From contig MU394122.1 of the NCBI GenBank assembly GCA_022578605.1, positions 62,001-126,000 on the forward strand: DNA of 64,000 nt, in the 5' to 3' direction. Under the pieces are notes generated by a model that had not been told where the DNA came from, ran no database searches, and saw only the letters and a program-made list of their open reading frames with translations. Source of the stretch: Camillea tinctor (taxonomy: Eukaryota; Ascomycota; Sordariomycetes; Xylariales; Xylariaceae). Position numbers and translations under genes: made by a program. How positions within the stretch are numbered: the stretch's first letter is position 1; each line of letters begins with the position of its first letter. This document shows, in pieces, positions 63,181-64,000 of this stretch.

Positions 63181-63824
63181 AGTACCTTCGTACCTACACT
63201 ACTAAACCATTAGGTACATCCATCCATACACCACATCTTTCTCAACCCCCATCATCCCCTTTCTAATCTTGCGCCAACCATTCCAAAATACCTACATATT
63301 TACATACACATACCTACATACATATCCTACCAAAATACCTATCTACCTACCAACTGCATCAACGTCGTGCTCTGCCCCCCCTCCATTTTCCAGTACCTGG
63401 GTCCCAGGAGTGACGACCTACCACCTGCAGCCACTTATCCGCAATCTGCAGTCTGCAGTCTGCGAGGCTGACTGGGTGCGGTTGCAATACTCTCTGAAGG
63501 GAAGCCCCCATGTCAGGTGTTGCGGGAGCCGGCAGGAGGAGAGCTCATCTGCGAACAAAGGTGCTTGAGAGACGATTTTGTTGATCGAAAGAGTAGGTAA
63601 GAAAAAAATAAATAATAAAAAATAAAAAAGAATACCTACTTGCCGAGCCCACTCACTATCCAGGAGCAATGCGGTTCGTCATTTCGCACTTTCTAGAACG
63701 CTTATTTAGAGCCCCGTCGCGCGATCCTGTCTCTAGTCTCCTTTGTTTCCCCATCTAAGCTCTCGTTTTTTCCCCTCTCCTAACAACTAGGTATGCTGAT
63801 ATGGCTTGTTTTGTCGCAGACCAG

Positions 63825-64000
63825 ATGTCTACCGCCGCTGAGAGTGTGCTGAGAAACACATCAATCGCCGAGCTACAAGAGGGCATGGGCGCACGTACGA
63901 TCCCTATAATTACCACTTCTGCACCGACGCCGACTATAAAGATGTCGGCTCCAGAGCCGGCCGGAGATCCCATGGACATCACTACACCGACCAATTCCTC
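63825..64000 (+). CDS. 5' end of an unidentified gene, cut by the window edge
   Basis: The frame is open from this ATG to the last base. The product starts MSTAAESVLRNTSIAELQEG and continues Pro/Thr/Ser-rich and apparently disordered. An in-frame ATG also lies at 63801, but TTGTTTTGTCGCAG just before the chosen start looks like the acceptor of a 5'-UTR intron (possible donors near 63595-63600). The long repeat-rich upstream region suits a regulated gene. No family can be named from 58 codons. Confidence 0.6.
   Translation, partial: MSTAAESVLRNTSIAELQEGMGARTIPIITTSAPTPTIKMSAPEPAGDPMDITTPTNS

Larger units (their letters stand above)
54001..63824. other. Gene-free, repeat-rich spacer
   Basis: Nearly 10 kb with no convincing gene. 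It has TATAAA/TACAAA repeats, a GGT microsatellite, polypurine runs near 61,070-61,220, a C/T tract near 63,070-63,180 and many TACCTA strings. The right part is probably the upstream region of the gene entering at 63.8 kb. Confidence 0.5.

Noticed and set aside
1..64000. CRISPR arrays, rRNA genes, intact transposases or viral genes
   Set aside because: Looked for by eye; no regularly spaced repeats, no rRNA-like sequence and no transposase, integrase or reverse-transcriptase motifs were seen.

Overview
The window is a piece of a filamentous ascomycete (Pezizomycotina) nuclear genome, probably a Sordariomycete-like fungus; I cannot fix the genus. The evidence is short 40-180 nt introns with GTNNGT donors and CTAAC/CTGAC-type branch sites, mitochondrial-type N-termini on ILV6 and ornithine carbamoyltransferase, a large reducing polyketide synthase, fungal-only families (DUF3712, fungal rhodopsin-domain 7TM proteins), long gene-free spacers full of TACCTA/TAGGTA strings and simple repeats, and an AT-rich, ORF-poor block that looks RIP-decayed. 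I rebuilt the exon structures by eye; every multi-exon model below sums to a whole number of codons and ends in a stop.

Layout. (1) 0.1-3.7 kb: DENN-domain protein (-). (2) 3.7-12.1 kb: over 8 kb with no convincing gene, rich in microsatellites. (3) 12.1-23.9 kb: housekeeping block with TRAPPC13 (-), a ten-exon KH-domain RNA-binding protein (-), acetolactate synthase regulatory subunit (+), ornithine carbamoyltransferase (-) and a DUF3712 membrane-anchored protein (+). Perfect TGACTCA elements (Gcn4/CPC1 type) lie upstream of both amino-acid genes. (4) 24.4-48.6 kb: a candidate secondary-metabolite gene cluster with a highly reducing PKS (-), cupin (+), dihydroflavonol-reductase-like SDR (+), cytochrome P450 (+), NmrA-like protein (+), 7TM rhodopsin-domain protein (-), classical SDR (-) and secreted BBE-type FAD oxidase (+). 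(5) 48.6-63.8 kb: AT-rich decayed DNA, then a gene-free repeat-rich spacer. (6) 63.8 kb to the end: the 5' end of an unidentified gene.

How the cluster could work (inference). The PKS keeps the catalytic residues of KS, AT, DH, ER, KR and ACP, but its C-methyltransferase region has lost the SAM-binding glycine motif and there is no thioesterase or reductase release domain. It should make a reduced, non-C-methylated polyketide released by something in trans. P450, two SDRs, the NmrA-like protein, the cupin and the FAD oxidase are plausible tailoring or redox partners. No pathway-specific transcription factor, transporter, hydrolase or acyltransferase is visible in the cluster. Oddities: the PKS exon 2/3 junction is out of frame at the expected acceptor, one SDR has Trp in place of its catalytic Tyr, and a 7TM receptor-like protein sits between the tailoring genes.
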